Positions 59,451 through 64,000 of a DNA stretch of 64,000 nt are shown one piece after another (position 1 is the first letter of the stretch; each line of letters begins with the position of its first letter). Both the position numbers and the translations under genes were made by a program. Origin of the DNA: Antedon mediterranea (taxonomy: Eukaryota > Echinodermata > Crinoidea > Comatulida > Antedonidae). The notes below the pieces were generated by a model. That model saw only the letters and a program-made list of their open reading frames with translations, searched no databases and was not told the DNA's origin. Location: assembly GCF_964355755.1 (NCBI RefSeq), contig NC_092672.1, forward strand, positions 32,670,501 to 32,734,500, given 5' to 3'.

Positions 59451-59723
59451 TAAGGATTATTTTGAACCAAGTGATTTTTCAATGAACACATGTGTAGGCT
59501 ATAAAGGTTCAGTCGAATATCGCATTAACCTAACAGCAATAACATTTACAAATAGTATAGATTCCAAATATATTAGAAAATCATCTTGATGTTGAGTGGT
59601 ACACAGACTTAACAAGAATTATGCTTTATACACATTTTTTTGGGATATTGCAATTTGAGCAATTATAAAATAAATTGGTCCGAGTATATTATGATTTTAT
59701 TTTTTCTTTGTTACTCTATAGCA

Positions 59724-62700
59724 ATGACAGACAACAGAAAAAGACAACGTTATCGTGGTGGCCGTGGGCGGAGTGGTCAAACAAATAAACAAAATTGTTT
59801 AACAAGCAAATCGCATGTGATAGAGAAAGCTTTGAAGACAGTCTGTGAAAATGGTGGTAGTATTTCTTTTGAAGATCTTGAAGTAAAAGTTGGAAAGATT
59901 TCACCTGATCTAGAAAGTTTTGAATACATGATATCACATCTTGATCATGAGTATTACCATTTTACCTTGATAGACCATGAAGATGGTAGTACTGATGTTC
60001 AAGTGTTTACTCAAGTTAAGATCTGCCCATCCTACCAAAAAAAATGGTGAATGCAGGAAAAGTGATACTTGCACAGATTTACACCTGTGTGGTTACTTTG
60101 CTACAGGTACGGTTTATAATTGGCAGTCTATTGTTTTGTTATTATTTTTTTTAATTTGTTATTTAAAAATAAGTATGATAACAGTTTTTAAAAATGTGTT
60201 AACAAAGCAAAAATGTGGACATTCAAAGAAACTTCCCCAGTAATTGTGTATTCAAAACTATTAACTAATTAAAGGCCTATTAATATGATCTGTAATCAAA
60301 ACTTTGAAGTTTGAGACTTTAAAAAATGCAAAACAACATGTCTAAACTGAACATTTCTGGTATTCTGTGGCAATGGGCCAGAACCACGTTCTTGGTAAGG
60401 AAAGAGCAACTAAATAAGTTATTTTATTAAAGGTTCTTTCTGCTGGTTTGGAAGAACTTGTAGCAAAACTCATCATTACCGATCAGATCACAACAAGCAG
60501 GTGTTAAGAAACTTTAAAATTGCCTTCTTGCCCCAAGAACAGGCAAGTGTGCTATTTCGATGGGCCTGGCCACATTTTACTGTTCCAGATTTCTGTGGAA
60601 AATACCGCAGTAATACAGGTTGTGGCAAGCATAATTGCAGATTTCTACATCTTTGCAAGTAAGAATAACTGATTTTTATAAATTCTTTAAAAGCTGAAAT
60701 AAAGAAACTTTAAACCACCCAGCGATTGCTTGGATTGTGCTTCTTGTCTGTCTGTGGGGCCAGCTACATAGTGTTAGAACCTTAACACTACGTTCTTTTA
60801 CCGAAACAGATATTGACCAATTTACAACAATTAAGTTGTACAGCAACTTTTCTCATGCCCTCTTTGCATTTCAGAAATCATGTTATGGAAACTTGCAAAT
60901 TTGGAGCACGATGTAAGTTTGACCATGAAATTTACCATGATGGATCTAACACCCAATTATTGAAGCATTTTGGAATTAGACTGGGTAACAGTTCTGATGA
61001 TATAATCCGCCTGATTAAAGAGCGCCATGAAGGATTCTATTGTCCTGATGTTAAGGTGCTTCAGGGTGAATATGCAAAAACTGAGAGCGAATATAGTTTT
61101 GGGGAACGCAGCGGTGAGGAAGAAAGCCAATACAGTCCAGAAGAGGGCAGCGATGACGATAGAGAAAGCATTGTATCTAGTTCTACTTATGAGTTATATC
61201 AGAGAGCAGGTAAGTTAAGTATACTCTAAATTTACAAACAAAACAGCTAATTTGAGAGAAAAAAATGATTAATGAAGTGCAGATAATCAAATAATCATAC
61301 AAAGATATCTCCCTTGTTAATTACAAATGATTCCCAAAATTTCGAGAGATTTCTTGTCATTTCCCACCAAATTCTCCTGATTGTTTTAGTACAAAAAGAA
61401 CATCCTGAAATTCATAAATTTATCATTTAGGCTCTACAAATAAAAAAAATGCGTTGCCATCACAATGTACGTCATCATATGTCATGCTTGGAGTGCCTGG
61501 CTTACTGTAGATGCTGATGCTAGAAATTTAAAATAGCACCATCTATTGGTAGTTGTATTTTTCTTTAAAATATTGCGTCCTCTATGGTAATATAAAAATC
61601 CTGTTTTTTGAATAGATAAATCATTAAATTTTAATTTTATTTCTAATTAGCTTCCAACACTAGACAAAGGCACAGACATCGCCATCGCGGTCGTCGACGT
61701 GATTATAATCGAAGAAAAAAAGAAGAAAGTCTGACAAGTAAATCTTCTGTGGCTGAGAGATCACTGCAAGTAGTCTGTCAAAATGGTGGTAGTATTTCAG
61801 CGCAAGACCTTAAAGAGAAAGTTGGAAAGGTTTCACCCGATCTAGGAAGTTTGGAAAACATCATATCAGACCTCGATCATGAGAATTACCATTTTAAGTT
61901 CATAGACTATGAAGATGATAATGTTGATGTTACAGTGTACACCCAAGTTAATATCTGTCAAACATATCAAAAGAATGAATGCACAGATGACTGCACAGAT
62001 TTACACCTGTGTGGTTACTTTGCTACAGGTACGGTAGTCTGCTTTAAGTTGCTGTTGTTGCTAACGTTTTCCGTCTTCCGACATTACGCTTTCCACAATT
62101 TGTTTCCATTTTTTTCTGTTTATGGCAGGATGGTTTGTTATTGTGTTAGTGTCTACTAGTCCTTGTAAGTCTTTCTTTATTTGATTCATCCAGTTATTTC
62201 TTGGTCTTCCTATGGGTCGTTTTACTTTCGATCCTGTTAGTTTCCTTCATTGTTTGTTTGATTGGTAGTCTGCTTTAACCCACCTATTAAATGCAGTATC
62301 AGAAGTACCCTCTATGTAGAGGGGTAAAACCCCATCTATAGCTTCAATAGAATTTTTCTGGAGAAAGACTCCAAAACCCTTGTTCTTCTCATCTGCAATC
62401 TGAAGTTTGTGTATCTTTGGAAACTTTACACAGAAAGTATTACTGAAATATTTTAATCCTTTGCTATTTCAATATAATACAGTAATACTCAAGGAGAGAC
62501 CACTCAATTTTCAGAGCAATTTTTTTCCCAGTATCATATGAATATTCGGTAATACAGTGTCTCATATGTATCATATGCCTGTATCATGTAAGGTTAGGTT
62601 AATGGTTAGGTTATATGGTCTATAATATAAGGCAATACATGTGAAACATGATAATTATGAATGATAATTAATAATTATTTATTATTTAACTTTGTTGTAA

Positions 62701-64000
62701 ATTGTTTGTTATTTTTGTAAATGTATTGTTATTATAAGGTTCTTACTGCTGGTTTGGACGGCAAAGCTGTAGAAAAAGTCATGATTTTCGATCGGATTAC
62801 AACAACCAGGTTTTAAAAAACTTTGGCATTGCCTTTCTGAGACATAATCAGTTGAAAACTCTACTTCGATGGAAGTGTCCACAGTTTACAGTACCAGAAT
62901 TATGTGGACAATACAGAAGAAACATGGGCTGTGGCAAGGAACACTGTAGGTTTCTACATATATGCAGGTAAGAATATTTCACATGTATAATAGTTGCAAC
63001 CTCTGTAAAGTAAAAATTATTTATTTTATGATAAAATTAGTAAAATAATAAAAAGTGGTTCAGGTTCCTGGGCCGGATTGCCTCCAGTTGCCTCTAAATT
63101 TGGTAAAGATCCGTCTTTTAGTTTTTGACATTATCACACACACACAAATGAGGTAAATGAGGTAATAAAGTAATTATAACAAAACAAATATTTCATTTGC
63201 ATTGAACTTTCAAGCATCATGGTCAATCTTCAAGTGCTAGTTATGAGAATAAGAATCATAAAACTGCATAATAACAAATTCTGTTTCCAGAAGTGTTGTG
63301 ATGGAAACTTGCAGCTATGGAAAAAGATGCAAGTTTGCCCATGACATCTATCAAATAGAGTCTAATGTGGAATTACTGAATAAGTTTCAAATTAGCTATA
63401 GCTCGGATGATACCATCCGCTTGATCAAAGAGAGCGCCATCAGGGAATCTATCGACCTGATGTTGAGGTCTTGCAGAGTGACGGAGAAGATAATCAATGT
63501 AGTCAGGAAGAGTGCATCGATGAAGAAAGTCCAGAAATCAGTCCACCTATCTCTCCTATATTAATTACTCATAGGGATTTCGTTTCTCAAGAATACTCAA
63601 GAAGAGATACTTTTATTCATAAATCGGAACAAATGGTTAGACAAACAAGTTCAAAACATAATTTTGCTCCATTTAAATCAAACGTCCAAGATATGCCTAA
63701 GAGTTCTTCGGTAATGATTGCAGCTAAGCAATCAACACAATATGTTGCAAATAATGAGATACAACAGAAGTCATACCAAGTTCAACCACTACCTAGTACC
63801 AAAGGAGAAAGAATTACACAACATGCACCATACCAAAAACAGGACAATTTCCAAGATATACCAAAGATGTCTTCGGTAATGACTGCAGTTAAACCATTGC
63901 AATATGACATTGAAACTAATCTGTTAGAAGAAAATTCAGATATCCAGTCTGCATTCGTTTCTACAAGTCAAGTTCAACCACTATCTAGTAGTAGAAGCAA
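59724..64000 (+). pseudogene. PARP12-like: PARP12/ZAP-like gene, copy 3 (partial, two frameshifts)
   Basis: Exons visible: 59724-60106, 60433-60658, 60875-61209, 61651-62028, 62739-62967 and 63291 onward. It has the same A8 frameshift in the first CCCH finger as copy 2 (60037-60044). A second, private two-base insertion lies in exon 6 at ~63428-63434 (GAGAGCGCC where copies 1 and 2 have GAGCGCC), leading to a stop at 63562-63564. Splice sites are intact. The WWE and PARP parts lie beyond the window. Called a pseudogene on the assembled sequence, but both lesions are of a kind long-read assemblies can introduce. Confidence 0.7.
62048..62264 (-). mobile_element. LINE insertion in intron 4 of PARP copy 3 (same event as in copy 2)
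   Basis: Identical position, orientation and flanking GTAGTCTGCTTTAA repeats as in copy 2 (one substitution seen in the insert), so it was inherited through the unit 2/unit 3 duplication. Confidence 0.85.

Larger units (their letters stand above)
45555..59639 (+). repeat. Segmental duplication unit 2 (14085 bp)
   Basis: Contains PARP copy 2 and DED-like copy B. The next unit starts exactly 14085 bases later, and exon starts of copies 2 and 3 keep this offset through exon 4. Only about a dozen or so substitutions are seen by eye over the first 4 kb shared with unit 3. It lacks the unique 5' region of copy 1; the DED-like gene of unit 1 ends ~270 bp before the PARP start codon. Confidence 0.88.
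59640..64000 (+). repeat. Segmental duplication unit 3 (cut by window end)
   Basis: The first 4.36 kb of a third unit, near-identical to 45555-49880. One clear structural difference: at ~63087-63129 it has ~43 bases (GTTGCCTCTAAATTTGGTAA and on) that are missing from unit 2 at ~48998. A DED-like gene is expected further downstream. Confidence 0.88.

Overview
The window looks like AT-rich nuclear DNA of a marine invertebrate deuterostome. An echinoderm is my best guess, from the very frequent AGGCCTA words, the many small DNA-transposon relics, phase-consistent GT/AG introns and the families present. That assignment is an inference. There are no rRNA genes, functional tRNA genes or CRISPR arrays. 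Two lineage-specific multigene arrays sit side by side, heavily shaped by transposons.

Left half (about 0.3-29 kb, minus strand): four intronless paralogues share a ~300-residue class I methyltransferase-like (Rossmann) head, with motif [10 protein letters not shown]. They are arranged as a duplicated two-gene unit, (A 829-6798, B 10069-11667) and (C 22820-24781, D 27664-28878), with matching intergenic DNA. A and C carry tails of poly(A)-binding-protein-type RRMs; in A the RRMs are separated by about 21 copies of a 144-bp coding minisatellite. B and D instead end in a CPCILL tail, a CaaX prenylation signal with an extra cysteine. The units are separated or interrupted by a Harbinger-like element, two copies of a tandem-repeat foldback element, two giant foldback elements with intact target-site duplications (13317-17771 and 18215-22071), a LINE tail and a tRNA-SINE. 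The second giant foldback carries remains of a FEN1/PIN-like protein family.

Right half (31.3-64 kb, plus strand): a tandem segmental duplication of a ~14-kb unit, two complete copies and a third cut by the window end. Each unit holds two genes. The first is a ten-exon PARP12/ZAP-like gene whose RNA-binding N-terminal module (winged-helix-like segment plus four CCCH fingers) is present twice. It is followed by a fifth CCCH finger, two WWE segments, a PARP domain with an H-Y-I triad and a C-terminal CICM CaaX box. The second is a three-exon gene with a death-effector-like domain and a TRADD-N-like domain. Copy 1 of the PARP gene is fully open (4140 nt, 1379 aa by my splicing). Copies 2 and 3 share a one-base A8 frameshift in exon 1, and copy 3 has another frameshift. 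Both DED-like genes are also frameshifted, mostly at homopolymers, so either the array is decaying or the assembly has homopolymer errors.

Functional reading (inference): vertebrate ZAP and PARP12 are antiviral RNA-binding PARP-family proteins, long ZAP is membrane-targeted by a CaaX box, and DED/TRADD proteins are death and inflammation adaptors. A locus combining a doubled ZAP module with CaaX, a DED/TRADD-like adaptor, and methyltransferase-like proteins with either CaaX or PABP-type RRM tails looks like a rapidly evolving innate RNA-defence cluster. Nothing in the sequence alone proves the two arrays act together.
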